NCBI GenBank assembly: GCA_947259215.1
Contig: CAMYLJ010000022.1
Location: forward strand, 214,744-278,743
Direction: 5' to 3'
Source: an uncultured delta proteobacterium
GTDB taxonomy: Bacteria; Myxococcota_A; UBA9160; JAFDET01
Length of the DNA stretch: 64,000 bases
This document shows positions 7,617-18,392 of the stretch, piece after piece. The translations under genes were made by a program, and so were the position numbers. The number at the start of each line of letters is the position of its first letter. The first letter of the stretch is position 1. The notes under the pieces are model-generated. The model was not told the DNA's origin and did no database searches. It worked only from the letters and a program-made list of their open reading frames with translations.

Positions 7617-8753
7617 ATGGGATCCCGCCTGCGCCTCGCCCCCGCCCTGACCGCCCTGCTCCTGGCGGCTCCGGCCCGGGCCCTCTCGGGGGTGGACTGC
7701 GCGGCGCCGGGCGCCGACTGCGGCCTCCGCGACGTCGCGGTGCAGGCGGGCGTGCTCGTCGGCTCGGCGGCCCAGCCGGGCTTCCTGACGGGCGACCCGC
7801 TCTACGCCCCGGCCCTGGCCGCGGACTTCAACTCGCTCACGGCCGAGAACGAGATGAAGTGGCAGGCCCTCCAGCCGAGCCAGGGCCACTTCAACTTCGC
7901 TCCTGCCGACGCGCTGGTGGACTTCGCCCGCCAGAACGCCATGGCGGTGCGCGGCCACACGCTGCTGTGGGCCGATCCGATCCGCATCCCGGACTACGTG
8001 AACGCGACCACGGACCCCGCGTCCCTGCGCGGCCTGCTCCAGGATCACATCACCACCGTCGCCAGCCACTTCGCCGGCGAGGTGGATGCCTGGGACGTGG
8101 TGAACGAGCCGTTCGAGGTCACGTCGGGCGCGTTCCGAAGCAACGTCTTCCTCGACACCCTTGGCCCGAGCTACGTGGCCGAGGCCTTCCGGCTGGCCCA
8201 CGCCGCCGACCCGGGTGCGAAGCTCTTCCTGAACGAGGTGCTGGTGGAGTTCGGGGGCGCGAAGGCCGACGCGCTGCGCGTGCTGGTGCAGGACCTGCTG
8301 GCCCAGGGCGTGCCCCTCCACGGCGTCGGCTTCCAGACCCACCTGCTGGATCCCTTCACGCAGATCGACGGGGCCGCCTTCGAGGCGACCCTGCGCAGCT
8401 TCGCCGACCTGGGTCTCTCGCTGGAGATCACCGAGATGGACGTGGCACTGCTGAACAGCGACCCGGACCGGCTCCAGCGCCAGCGTGACACCTACGAGAC
8501 CATGGTCGCCGCCTGCCTGCGCGTGGCCGAATGCGAACGCATCACCTTCTGGGGCTTCACCGACGCCCACACCTGGATCGACGGGACGTTCGGGCCCGGC
8601 CGTGCGCCGCTGCTGCTGGACGCCGCCTACGCACGCAAGCCGGCCTGGTTCGGCGTGCGCGACGCGCTGGTGGCGGGAGTGCCGGAGCCCGCTGTGGGGC
8701 TCCTGCTGGCCGCGGCGCTGCTGGCCGCGCGCCGGCGCGCGCCACGCCCGTAG
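7617..8753 (+). CDS. Secreted GH10 endo-1,4-beta-xylanase with PEP-CTERM-like tail
   Basis: 378 residues; ATG preceded by AAGAGGGA. Signal peptide (1 to about 23), then a complete GH10 barrel: LTAENEMKW (74-82), RGHTLLW, WDVVNEP with the acid/base Glu164, GVGFQTHL, and LEITEMDV with the nucleophile Glu273, then ITFWGFTDAHTWI. The enzyme should hydrolyse internal xylan bonds in a retaining reaction outside the cytoplasm. The C-terminus (355-378) is VPEP, a hydrophobic stretch, then ARRRAPRP: the architecture of a PEP-CTERM sorting signal processed by an exosortase. No sugar transporter or other glycosidase is adjacent and the gene appears monocistronic. Confidence 0.93.
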   Translation: MGSRLRLAPALTALLLAAPARALSGVDCAAPGADCGLRDVAVQAGVLVGSAAQPGFLTGDPLYAPALAADFNSLTAENEMKWQALQPSQGHFNFAPADALVDFARQNAMAVRGHTLLWADPIRIPDYVNATTDPASLRGLLQDHITTVASHFAGEVDAWDVVNEPFEVTSGAFRSNVFLDTLGPSYVAEAFRLAHAADPGAKLFLNEVLVEFGGAKADALRVLVQDLLAQGVPLHGVGFQTHLLDPFTQIDGAAFEATLRSFADLGLSLEITEMDVALLNSDPDRLQRQRDTYETMVAACLRVAECERITFWGFTDAHTWIDGTFGPGRAPLLLDAAYARKPAWFGVRDALVAGVPEPAVGLLLAAALLAARRRAPRP

Positions 8754-8758
8754 GCGAA

Positions 8759-8887
8759 AGGCGGGAGGCGGCCCGAGAGCCACCCCCCGCCTGCGCGCCA
8801 GACCGCGGCCGAGCGACGCACAAGGGGGAAGGCGCCATTTGCGTCCCGAGGGCCGTGCGACCCCGGGACGACCGGCCGCGGTCCCGG
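8759..8887. repeat. Two inverted repeats downstream of the xylanase
   Basis: AGGCGGG (8759-8765) pairs with CCCGCCT (8786-8792), beginning at the xylanase stop. A second perfect 7-bp pair CCGGGAC (8863-8869) / GTCCCGG (8881-8887) encloses 11 nt. Neither has a T-run; together they probably form the 3' boundary of the xylanase transcript. The rest of 8793-8939 shows no coding signal. Confidence 0.35.
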
Positions 8888-8939
8888 AAAGCCAGTCCCG
8901 CGAACGACCCCAGGATGACCGGCCTGGGCCGGGGCCCGC

Positions 8940-8977
8940 TGTGAAGTGCTTCACACCCGGCCCGGCCCACCTACAAT
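8940..8977 (+). promoter_or_regulatory. Promoter with overlapping palindromic operator
   Basis: A 16-bp inverted repeat TGTGAAG-TG-CTTCACA spans 8940-8955. Its right half contains TTCACA (8950-8955, five of six to the -35 consensus), and 16 nt later comes TACAAT (8972-8977, five of six to the -10 consensus). The oxygenase ATG is at 8996. An operator covering the -35 box is the usual layout for repression, so this gene is probably controlled by a dimeric repressor not encoded next to it. Confidence 0.6.
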
Positions 8978-8995
8978 CAGGCTCGAGGCTCGCCC

Positions 8996-9832
8996 ATGCG
9001 CTTCAGCGACGCCGCCGCCCCTGCGGACCTCATCGACCTGGCCCGCTACCCGCTGACGGACCTGGACTCGGTCGCCGGGCGCGCGCTGCTGGCCGAGGCC
9101 CACCGCTCGCGTACGGGCAGGGGCGTCGCCATCCTGCCCGGCTTCCTGCGCCCCGAAGCCGTGGAGGCCATGGCCAAGGACACCGCCGCCCTCGTGCCCC
9201 GGGCGTACCGCGAGGACGTGGCCGCGGGCACACCGTACCTGGAGCTGCCGGACGAGTCCTTTCCGGCAGGCCACCCGCGGCGCCGCGTCATCCGCAGCGC
9301 CACCTGGGTGCTCGCCTACGACCTGATCCCGCACGGCTCGCCGATCCGCGCCCTCTACGAGTGGGAACCGCTGATGGCGTTCATCGCCGCGGTGCTCGAA
9401 CGCGACCCGCTCTACCGTTTCTCGGACCCCCTTGGCGCGCTGAACCTCACCTCCATGGTGGAGGGCGACGTCCAGGGCTGGCACTACGACTCGACGGACT
9501 TCGTGGTCTCGATCGCGATCCAGGCCCCGCGCGGCGGCGGGCTCTTCGAGTGCGCTCCGCGGATCCGCAGCCAGACCGAGGAGCACTACGACGCGGTCGC
9601 CCGGGTGCTGTCCGGCGAGGGGCCGAGCGAGGTCTTCCCGTTCACGCCGGGAACCATGATGGTCTTCGAGGGCCGACACTCGCTCCATCGCGTGACGCCC
9701 GTCGTGGACGACGTGCCGCGCTACGTGGCGCTGCTGGCCTACGACACGAAGCCCGGCAGCGACAGCTCCGACCTGCTGAAGCGGGTGCGCTACGGCCGCA
9801 CTCAGCCCATCGCGCCGGCACCCACCGACTAG
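8996..9832 (+). CDS. Fe(II)/2-oxoglutarate-dependent oxygenase of the HalD/BesD-like family
   Basis: 278 residues. The double-stranded beta-helix core is clear: GWHYDSTDF supplies His163 and Asp165 of the facial triad and LHRVTPV supplies His231; the following PRY segment may hold the 2OG-binding Arg. The flanks (GVAILPGFLRPEAVEAM; EEHYDAVARVLSGEGP; GTMMVFEGRHS) resemble the group commonly named after the amino-acid halogenases HalD/BesD. Halogenases replace the Asp with Gly to make room for chloride; Asp165 is present here, so hydroxylation is more likely. Substrate unknown. It has its own promoter with a palindromic operator and overlaps a convergent pseudogene by 4 nt. Confidence 0.8.
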   Translation: MRFSDAAAPADLIDLARYPLTDLDSVAGRALLAEAHRSRTGRGVAILPGFLRPEAVEAMAKDTAALVPRAYREDVAAGTPYLELPDESFPAGHPRRRVIRSATWVLAYDLIPHGSPIRALYEWEPLMAFIAAVLERDPLYRFSDPLGALNLTSMVEGDVQGWHYDSTDFVVSIAIQAPRGGGLFECAPRIRSQTEEHYDAVARVLSGEGPSEVFPFTPGTMMVFEGRHSLHRVTPVVDDVPRYVALLAYDTKPGSDSSDLLKRVRYGRTQPIAPAPTD

Positions 9833-10771
9833 CCAGGCCCTCGCGCCTGCGGCCGGTTCAGCCCGAACCGCTTCTCGGACTCGCGCCGCCCGCTCTCGCA
9901 GCGGGTGCCCGGCCCGGCACAGCGGGACCACAGGCTCTGCAGCGCTTCGGGATCGAAGGGCAGCGCTGCGTAGTAGCGCTCCTCGTAGAGAGAGGTGAGC
10001 AGGCTCGCCTCCTCGAACGAGATGGGCTCGTCCGCTAGCGAGCCGCCGAACAGGCTGCGGGCGCGGGCCAGCATCTTCCGACGGGCCGCGAGCGCGGCGG
10101 GGGTGCGGGGCGGCTCCTTGCGGATCACCTTGGCGACCATCTCCTGGAGCCGCGGGGACTCGGGCGCCTCGTGCTGCCACCAGGCGAGGGCCACCAGGCA
10201 CTCGCGGGCGCGCCTGCGGCACACCTGGTCGACGATGGAGAAGCGCTCGTCGTCCGTGAGCCGGCCATCCCGCCCGGCGAGCCAGCGCTGGAGTAGCGAG
10301 TGGCGTTGCGCCGTGGCCGCCGCGGGCCCGCGAGCTGCGGGCCAGCGCCTGGGTGAGCACGGGGATCGTCCCCCCCATCAGCACCGTCGGCGGACCGATC
10401 AGGAGCAGCGTGAGCCCCACGTCGAAGGCGAAGCCCAGGCCGGTCGAGGCCTGGGGCAGGCGCACGGAGAGCGCTTGCACGCCGGCGAAGAGCCAGGGGA
10501 AGAGCAGCGCGTAGGCGCCGATTCCCGCCTCGACCAGCGCGTAGAAACGCAGCAGCGCGGGCGGCTGGCCTTCGCGGTCGGCCCGCGCGACCAGGCGACG
10601 GGTCGCGCGCCCGAAGAGCGCGTAGCCGACCGCGAGCCCACCGAGGAAGATCGCGAGCACGGCCGCCGTAGCCTCGCTGTGCGAGCCGAGCAGGGTGGCG
10701 AGACACTTCTGCCACGTCACTTCGTAGACGAGACCGGTGAAGCCGGTCAGCAGCAGCGCAGCGGTCCGCAT
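9829..10771 (-). pseudogene. Remnant of a membrane-domain/spermidine-synthase-like fusion
   Basis: Reading leftward from an ATG at 10771, the first ~143 codons give the multi-helix N-terminus of fused MFS/spermidine-synthase-like proteins (LLLTGFTGLVYEVTWQK; GPPTVLMGGTIPVLTQALA). After about 10340 the similarity stops and the frame shifts by one. In the new frame a helical C-terminus runs to the stop at 9829 (from LLQRWLAGRDGRLTDDERF through ECLVALAWWQHE to SLYEERYYAALPFDPEAL). The whole central part, including the aminopropyltransferase core, is missing. An internal deletion plus frameshift, junction near 10312-10340, is the simplest reading. The original frame stays open only because GC-rich DNA lacks stops. 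Two separate small genes would be the alternative. Confidence 0.65.
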
Positions 10772-10923
10772 GGATCCTGCATGGTACCGGCCCGGACCCT
10801 GCCGGTGGCCTCGGTGCCCGAGCCCACGCCGGGAGCGCTCCTGGCGAACGCCGCCATTCTGCTTGCGGCCCGGCGTGGCGCGCGGAGACGCGCCTGGCAG
10901 CATCGGATACCCTCGGGCCGCGC

Positions 10924-12234
10924 ATGAGCGAGGCCCCCCCGCCCGCCCGCCGTCCCTGGTGGATCCCGCCCTTCCTCGGCCCGATCCCCGAAGGCATTCG
11001 CCCGGAGCACCTCCGCATCCTCGGCTTCGTCGCCTTCGCGATGCTCTTCGAGAACTACGACATCGGCCTGCTGAGCGCAGCGCTGCCCCAGATCGCGAGC
11101 GAGTTCGGTCTCGACGACGTGGAGAAGGGCTCGTTCCTGGGCTCGATCGAGCTCGGAGGGCTGGCGGCCTTCGTCATCGTGCCGTTGGCCGACGTGCTCG
11201 GGCGGCGGCGGCTGCTGCTGGCGTGCGTGGTCGGCATGAGTCTCGGCTCGCTCCTCACCGCCTTCGCTCCCAACGCCGCGAGCTTCGCGATCTTCCAGAT
11301 CCTGACCCGCAGCTTCGCCACCACGGCCACGGTGGTGTCGTTCGTGATCGTGGCCGAGGAGTTCCCGGCGGCGCACCGGGGCTGGGGAATCGGCATGCTG
11401 GTCGCGGTGGGGTCGGTGGGCTTCGGGATCGGCGCCCTGGTGTACTCCCAGTCCGCGTACCTGCCCTACGACTGGCGCTCGATCTACGCCCTCGGCGGCC
11501 TGGGACTCGTGCTGCTGCCGGTCTTCCGCCGCAACATCCGCGAGACGCGGCGCTTCGAGGCCCACGTGCAGCGGGTGACCGCCAGCCACTTCTCGCCGGC
11601 AGGCGCCGTGCGGCCGGTGCTGGACCTGCTGCGCCGCTTCCCGATGCGGGCGGCCCTGCTGGGCGCCGCCGCCCTGCTCTCCACGGCCGGCCACCGGCCC
11701 GCCTTCCGCTTCGTGTCCGACTTCCTCCAGACCCAGCACGACTGGAGCCGCGGCGAGTACGCCCTCATGACCGTCGTCGGCGGGACGGTCGGAATTCTCG
11801 GTGGGCCCTTCGCCGGCCGGCTGGGCGACCGCCTGGGCCGGCGCCAGATCGGCGCGGCCATGCTGGCCCTGTTCCCGTTCCTGACCTGGGTGTTCTACGC
11901 GGGGCCCGCCGCCACGCTGGTGCCACCCTGGATCGCCATGGTCTTCGTCGCCATGGCGTCCGGGGCGATCCTTCGCTCGCTCGGAACGGAGCTGTTTCCG
12001 ACCGACATGCGCAGCTCGGCCGGCGGCTGGGTGCTGCTGATGGAGATCCTCGGCGCAGGGCTCGGGCTCTTCCTCTATGCCGCCCTCGAGGCCCGACTCG
12101 GCTCCTGGGGCATCTCGCTCACCCTCGTCTCCATCGGCGCCGCGGTGGGGGGGGTCTTCCTGATGTTCCTGCCGGACACCCACGGGCGCGAGCTCGAGAC
12201 GATCAGCTCCGATCTCCCCTTGGGGGCCGACTAG
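10924..12234 (+). CDS. MFS transporter (metabolite:H+ symporter-like)
   Basis: 436 residues with about twelve membrane helices. The N-terminal half has FENYDIGLLSAALPQI in TM1, an acidic residue pattern seen in the sugar-porter and MHS families, and LADVLGRRRLLLACVVG after TM2, the classical MFS loop 2-3 motif. The second half repeats it (GRLGDRLGRRQIGAAM). The ATG at 10924 is 12 nt after a GATACC -10-like box. It stands alone between the decayed gene (divergent) and the SurA-like gene (87 nt later). A small organic acid or sugar is a plausible substrate, but it cannot be specified. Confidence 0.85.
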   Translation: MSEAPPPARRPWWIPPFLGPIPEGIRPEHLRILGFVAFAMLFENYDIGLLSAALPQIASEFGLDDVEKGSFLGSIELGGLAAFVIVPLADVLGRRRLLLACVVGMSLGSLLTAFAPNAASFAIFQILTRSFATTATVVSFVIVAEEFPAAHRGWGIGMLVAVGSVGFGIGALVYSQSAYLPYDWRSIYALGGLGLVLLPVFRRNIRETRRFEAHVQRVTASHFSPAGAVRPVLDLLRRFPMRAALLGAAALLSTAGHRPAFRFVSDFLQTQHDWSRGEYALMTVVGGTVGILGGPFAGRLGDRLGRRQIGAAMLALFPFLTWVFYAGPAATLVPPWIAMVFVAMASGAILRSLGTELFPTDMRSSAGGWVLLMEILGAGLGLFLYAALEARLGSWGISLTLVSIGAAVGGVFLMFLPDTHGRELETISSDLPLGAD

Positions 12235-12320
12235 GCGCGTTCACGACACCCGCCGCCACGGGCGTTATCCTTCGCGCGCTCCGGCCGACCGCCGGGGCGC
12301 CCAGGAACCCGGAGACGCCC

Positions 12321-13322
12321 ATGCGCCACGCAGGCAGGGGCGCGCTCGTCGGCGCGGCCCTCCTCATCGCCGCCGCCGCCAGCGCCGACCAGATTGTGGA
12401 CGGAATCGCCGCCCAGGTGGGCACGGACATCGTGCTGGCTTCGGAGGTGCAGCGCCTGGCGGGGCCCGTGGAGAAGCAGATGCGGGCCTCCGGCGCGCCC
12501 GACGCCGAGGTCGCGAAGATGCGCGCCGAGATCCTGGAGCGCATGATCGAACGCAGGCTGCTCGAGCAGGCCATCCGCCGCACCGAGATCGACGCCACCG
12601 ACGCGGAGGTCGATCAGGCCATCGACGCCATCGCGGCCGAGAACGGCCTCGACCGCGACCTGGTCCGGCAGAGCGTCGAGCAGCAGGGCATGACCTGGGA
12701 GTCGTACCGCGACCAGATCCGATCCGAGATCCAGCGCCAGAAGCTCGTCTCTGGCGTGATCCAGGCCAACGTGCGGATCGAGGAGTCCCAGATCGAGCAG
12801 CTCTACCACCAGCGCTACGACAGCCAGCCGAGCGGCGGGGAGGAGGTGCACCTGCGCCACATCCTCGTCCCCGTCACCAGCGAGGACGCCTCCGCCGCCG
12901 ACCAGGCGTGCGCCAGCGCGAGGGCGGCCCGGCAGCGCATCGCGGAAGGCGAGGACTGGAACGACGTCGCGCGCGACGTCTCCGTCGTGAACCCGGAGCT
13001 GGGCGGCGACGTCGGCTGGGTGCACACCACGAACGTGGCCGGCTGGATGTCGGACGCCGTGGCGAAGCTCGAGCCGGGCCAGATGAGCCCGGCGATCCCC
13101 ACCCGCTTCGGCTGCAACCTGCTGCGGCTGGAGGATCGGCGCCGCTTCGAGGCGCTCACGTACGAGCAGGCCAAACCCCGCCTGTACCGCGAGCTCTTCG
13201 AGCAGCGGCTGGGCGAAGAGTACGCCGACTTCCTCGAGAAGCTCCGCGAGCAGACCTACATCGAACGCAAGGGGATGTACGCGGACGCCGCGCCGAGTCT
13301 GACCGAGGGGCTCGTCGACTGA
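12321..13322 (+). CDS. SurA-like periplasmic peptidyl-prolyl isomerase/chaperone
   Basis: 333 residues. Signal peptide at 1 to about 23 (ALVGAALLIAAAASADQ), then the helical SurA N-terminal domain (IVDGIAAQVGTDIVLASEV opening; ERMIERRLLEQAIRR; one long helical core to about 165) and one parvulin domain (EEVHLRHILVPVTSEDAS ... NPELGGDVGWV ... LEPGQMSPAIPTRFGCNLLRL, about 172-275), ending in a helix that returns to the chaperone core. E. coli SurA has two parvulin domains; a single one is common in other lineages. It should assist folding of outer-membrane beta-barrels in the periplasm. uvrA begins 5 nt after its stop. Confidence 0.9.
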   Translation: MRHAGRGALVGAALLIAAAASADQIVDGIAAQVGTDIVLASEVQRLAGPVEKQMRASGAPDAEVAKMRAEILERMIERRLLEQAIRRTEIDATDAEVDQAIDAIAAENGLDRDLVRQSVEQQGMTWESYRDQIRSEIQRQKLVSGVIQANVRIEESQIEQLYHQRYDSQPSGGEEVHLRHILVPVTSEDASAADQACASARAARQRIAEGEDWNDVARDVSVVNPELGGDVGWVHTTNVAGWMSDAVAKLEPGQMSPAIPTRFGCNLLRLEDRRRFEALTYEQAKPRLYRELFEQRLGEEYADFLEKLREQTYIERKGMYADAAPSLTEGLVD

Positions 13323-13327
13323 GCGCC

Positions 13328-16156
<2,829 letters not shown>

Positions 16157-16219
16157 CCGAGCCTCCGCGCCGCGCGCGAGCCACCCGAGCCCCGACGCCA
16201 TGCAAGCCCGGCGCCCCCA

Positions 16220-16292
16220 CGCTCGAATGCGCTCCGGCGCAACGCCGCCGGGCACGCAGCGAGCCGAAGGCGAGCGGAGTTCATCGAAATAG
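16220..16292 (-). repeat. Intergenic structured repeat, copy A
   Basis: The convergent gap between uvrA and the TPR lipoprotein contains, on the minus strand, CGCTCGCCTTCGGC (14 nt) followed by TCGCTGCG, then a GC-rich stretch with nested inverted repeats. The same 14-mer and a similar GCTGCG-N-GCCCG-N-CGG continuation occur at 44472-44502 (copy B). It may be a REP-like dispersed element or a bidirectional transcript end. Confidence 0.4.
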
Positions 16293-17432
16293 CTAGCGCG
16301 CGGCTACGTCCTGGAGACCGTCGAGGCAGGCGCAGCCGGGGTCGAGGCGCTCGACGCGCTCCACGTCGGCGCGGGCCCGCTCTTCCTGACCCAGCGCTGC
16401 CAGGGACCGGGCGCGCGCGGCCAGGGTGGCCGGGTCCTGGGGTCGCAGCGCGAGCGAGCGATCGAAGTCCGCCGCCGCGTCGGCGTCGCGGCCCATCCGA
16501 TGCAGCGTCTGACCGCGCTCGGCCAGGATGGAAGGCTCGGGCCCCGCCGCCAGCGCGCGGCCGTAGAGCGCCAGGGCGCCGTCGTGGTCGCCCACCCGCG
16601 CCTTGCGGGCCGCGCGATCGCCGGTCACCGCCGCGTCCAGCAGCGCGAGCTTCGGGTTCACCTCCAGGAGCGAGCGCGAGCTCGCCGCGAAGCTCTCCAT
16701 GGCGGCGTGGGTGCCGCCCCAGCGCGGCGCCAGGCCGCGGATCACGGTGCGGCGCACGCGGTAGCTCTTCGGCGCGAGCTCCAGGGCGTGGCCGAAGGCG
16801 CGCAGCTTGACCTTGGGGAAGCCGGCCGTGGTGGCGATCGATCCGGCCAGGAGATGCGCCGCCGCCAGGTCGACGCGCAGCTCGAGGGCGCTCAAGGTGT
16901 CGTCCCAGCCGAGCTCCAGGTTCTGCGTCATGCGCTCGAGCTGCACGCCCGTGTCCTCGCCCGGATCGGTGCGCGCGCCCGCTTGGAGCGCCAGGGCGTA
17001 GCGGTGCTGCGCCCGCGCCAGCAGCGGCTGCCAGGCCTCGGGGTGCGCCGCGATCCAGTCGTCCAGGAGGGCGGCCAGATCCGGGGCCGTGCTGCCGAAG
17101 GCGGCCAGGGCGTCCAGGATCCAGTCCTCGCGCCGGACGTCAGCCTCGAAGGCGGCCTGGTAGAACGCCAGCGCCTCGTTGAGACGCTCCAGCTCGCCGG
17201 CCCGCAGCCAGGCCAGCAGCTCGAGCTTGTCGGCCGTGGCCAACGGATAGCCGTACTCGTCGGTGCCCGTGACGCGCTCGATCCGGTCGCGCGGCACCGC
17301 CGTGACGCGCGGCTGGAAGCGCTCCGCCGCGCCCGGCTCCGCGGGCTCGGGCGCCGCGCGCTCGGTCTCGATCCGGTTGCAGGCCGTGAGCAGCAGGAGG
17401 GAGAGGCCGAGGAGCCGGAGTGCGCGCGGCAT
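16293..17432 (-). CDS. TPR-repeat lipoprotein
   Basis: 379 residues from ATG 17432. The N-terminus is a lipoprotein signal with lipobox LLTAC (Cys18), so the protein is acylated and membrane-anchored. The body is mostly helical, and the C-terminal ~110 residues form tetratricopeptide-like pairs (GDHDGALALYGRALAAGPEP; MGRDADAAADFDRSLALRPQ; GQEERARADVERVERLDPG). TPR lipoproteins usually act as scaffolds in envelope complexes. The tmk stop lies 53 nt upstream on the same strand, so the two may be co-transcribed; the partner is unknown. Confidence 0.8.
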   Translation of the reverse strand: MPRALRLLGLSLLLLTACNRIETERAAPEPAEPGAAERFQPRVTAVPRDRIERVTGTDEYGYPLATADKLELLAWLRAGELERLNEALAFYQAAFEADVRREDWILDALAAFGSTAPDLAALLDDWIAAHPEAWQPLLARAQHRYALALQAGARTDPGEDTGVQLERMTQNLELGWDDTLSALELRVDLAAAHLLAGSIATTAGFPKVKLRAFGHALELAPKSYRVRRTVIRGLAPRWGGTHAAMESFAASSRSLLEVNPKLALLDAAVTGDRAARKARVGDHDGALALYGRALAAGPEPSILAERGQTLHRMGRDADAAADFDRSLALRPQDPATLAARARSLAALGQEERARADVERVERLDPGCACLDGLQDVAAR

Positions 17433-17485
17433 CCTGCACGTATCGGCCCGACGCCGGGGCCGCCTGAGGAGGCCGGCGGGCCCGG

Positions 17486-18091
17486 CTAGAGCAGGCCCAG
17501 CCGCTCCGAGACGACCTCGTGCACGCGTGCGCGGACGGCGTCCGGCTCCCCGCTCGCGTCGATCCGCACCACGTAGGGGCGATCCAGCTGGCGGAAGATC
17601 GCCGCCACCCGGTCCAGGTAGCCCGCCTCTTCGAAGTGGGGATCCAGGCTGCGCCCGCGCCCCTGGACCCGAGCGAGCCCGACCCGGGGGTCCAGCTCCA
17701 GCACCAGTGCCAGGTCGGGAGCCGGGAACGCGCGCTCGCTCTCGTCCAGGATGGAGCGCCAGTCGAGGCCTCGCGCGCCCTGGTACGCGACGGTCGAGAG
17801 GTAGTAGCGATCGCTGACCACCACCCGGCCGGCCGCCAGGGCGGGCTCGATCTGCTCGCGCACGTGCTCGCGGCGGTCCTCCACGAACCAGGCGAGCTCC
17901 TGCTCGGGCGCAACCGGCTCGTCGGCCGCCACCATGGCCCGAATGCGACGACCCAGCGGGCCGTCCGTCGGCTCGCGGGTGACCAGCACGTCGTGGCCGG
18001 CCGCGCGCAGACTCCCCGCCAGCAGCGGAATCTGGGTGCTCTTGCCGCAGCCGTCGATGCCCTCGAGGACGAGCAGTCGACCCGGGTTCAC
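17486..18091 (-). CDS. tmk: Thymidylate kinase
   Basis: 201 residues from GTG 18091, comparable with the 205-213 typical of the family; further in-frame codons upstream encode no conserved residues. P-loop GIDGCGKST (11-19), the dTMP-binding TREPTDGPLGRRIR segment, the catalytic DRYYLSTVAYQG region and the LDPRVGLARVQGRGRS lid follow in order. It phosphorylates dTMP to dTDP with ATP in the cytosol, an essential step in dTTP supply. It may head a transcript with the TPR lipoprotein downstream. Confidence 0.96.
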   Translation of the reverse strand: MNPGRLLVLEGIDGCGKSTQIPLLAGSLRAAGHDVLVTREPTDGPLGRRIRAMVAADEPVAPEQELAWFVEDRREHVREQIEPALAAGRVVVSDRYYLSTVAYQGARGLDWRSILDESERAFPAPDLALVLELDPRVGLARVQGRGRSLDPHFEEAGYLDRVAAIFRQLDRPYVVRIDASGEPDAVRARVHEVVSERLGLL

Positions 18092-18190
18092 GCAGCACCC
18101 GTGGACGCGGGCACCCACGCGCCGCAGCGCGCGAGGCCCGGCGGCGCGCAACTCACCGGATCTGCTGACCGCGCGCGATCGCACCCCGTC

Positions 18191-18206
18191 TGGCACGCCG
18201 CTTGCT
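18191..18206 (+). promoter_or_regulatory. Orphan sigma-54 (RpoN) promoter
   Basis: TGGCACG-N4-TTGCT, an exact match to the -24/-12 consensus TGGCACG-N4-TTGCW. It points toward increasing coordinates, away from tmk and into DNA with no plus-strand gene; atpE on the far side is antisense to it. The predicted start is about 18217. A chance match of these 12 fixed bases in 64 kb is unlikely. Confidence 0.7.
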
Positions 18207-18216
18207 CAGGGGAGCA

Positions 18217-18382
18217 GGTAGCGCTGCGAGGCGCCGCCCGCAGAAGCCCCTCATACGGGACCGGGGGCATGCGGGCCGCGAGGCGCCGGGCGGGAGCAAG
18301 GGTTTCGGCGTGGGTTTGAAACAACGGGGTGAGGCCCGCGTCGAGCTGCCGCCCGGCGTCTCGCATCCCCGCAGAGCGGGGA
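18217..18382 (+). ncRNA. Candidate sigma-54-dependent small RNA
   Basis: Predicted transcript from the orphan sigma-54 promoter to a hairpin TCCCCGC-AGA-GCGGGGA (18366-18382), about 165 nt. It contains two copies of GCGAGGCGCCG that could fold as repeated stems and no credible ORF with a ribosome-binding site. No T-run follows the hairpin, so the 3' end is uncertain; readthrough would make RNA antisense to atpE. This is inference from promoter position only. Confidence 0.3.
18366..18382 (-). terminator. Hairpin after atpE
   Basis: Seven-bp stem TCCCCGC/GCGGGGA with an AGA loop, 10 nt beyond the atpE stop. It lacks a U-tract on either strand, so it could end the atpZ-atpE transcript (perhaps with Rho), stabilise its 3' end, or close the candidate RNA on the other strand. 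Confidence 0.4.
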
Positions 18383-18392
18383 CGAGGCGTCG

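Larger units (their letters stand above)
18092..18392. other. Intergenic region between tmk and atpE
   Basis: 301 bp with no convincing protein gene. It holds an exact sigma-54 promoter on the plus strand (18191-18206), an 11-bp direct repeat GCGAGGCGCCG at 18226-18236 and 18278-18288 (each containing the palindrome GGCGCC), and a hairpin at 18366-18382. A CGTGG-N10-CCACG inverted repeat (about 18100-18119) lies roughly 100 bp upstream of the predicted transcription start, where an activator of sigma-54 would normally bind. Confidence 0.5.

Noticed and set aside
8996..9832. Amino-acid halogenase
   Set aside because: The metal-binding motif is HxD; known halogenases of this group need HxG or HxA for chloride.
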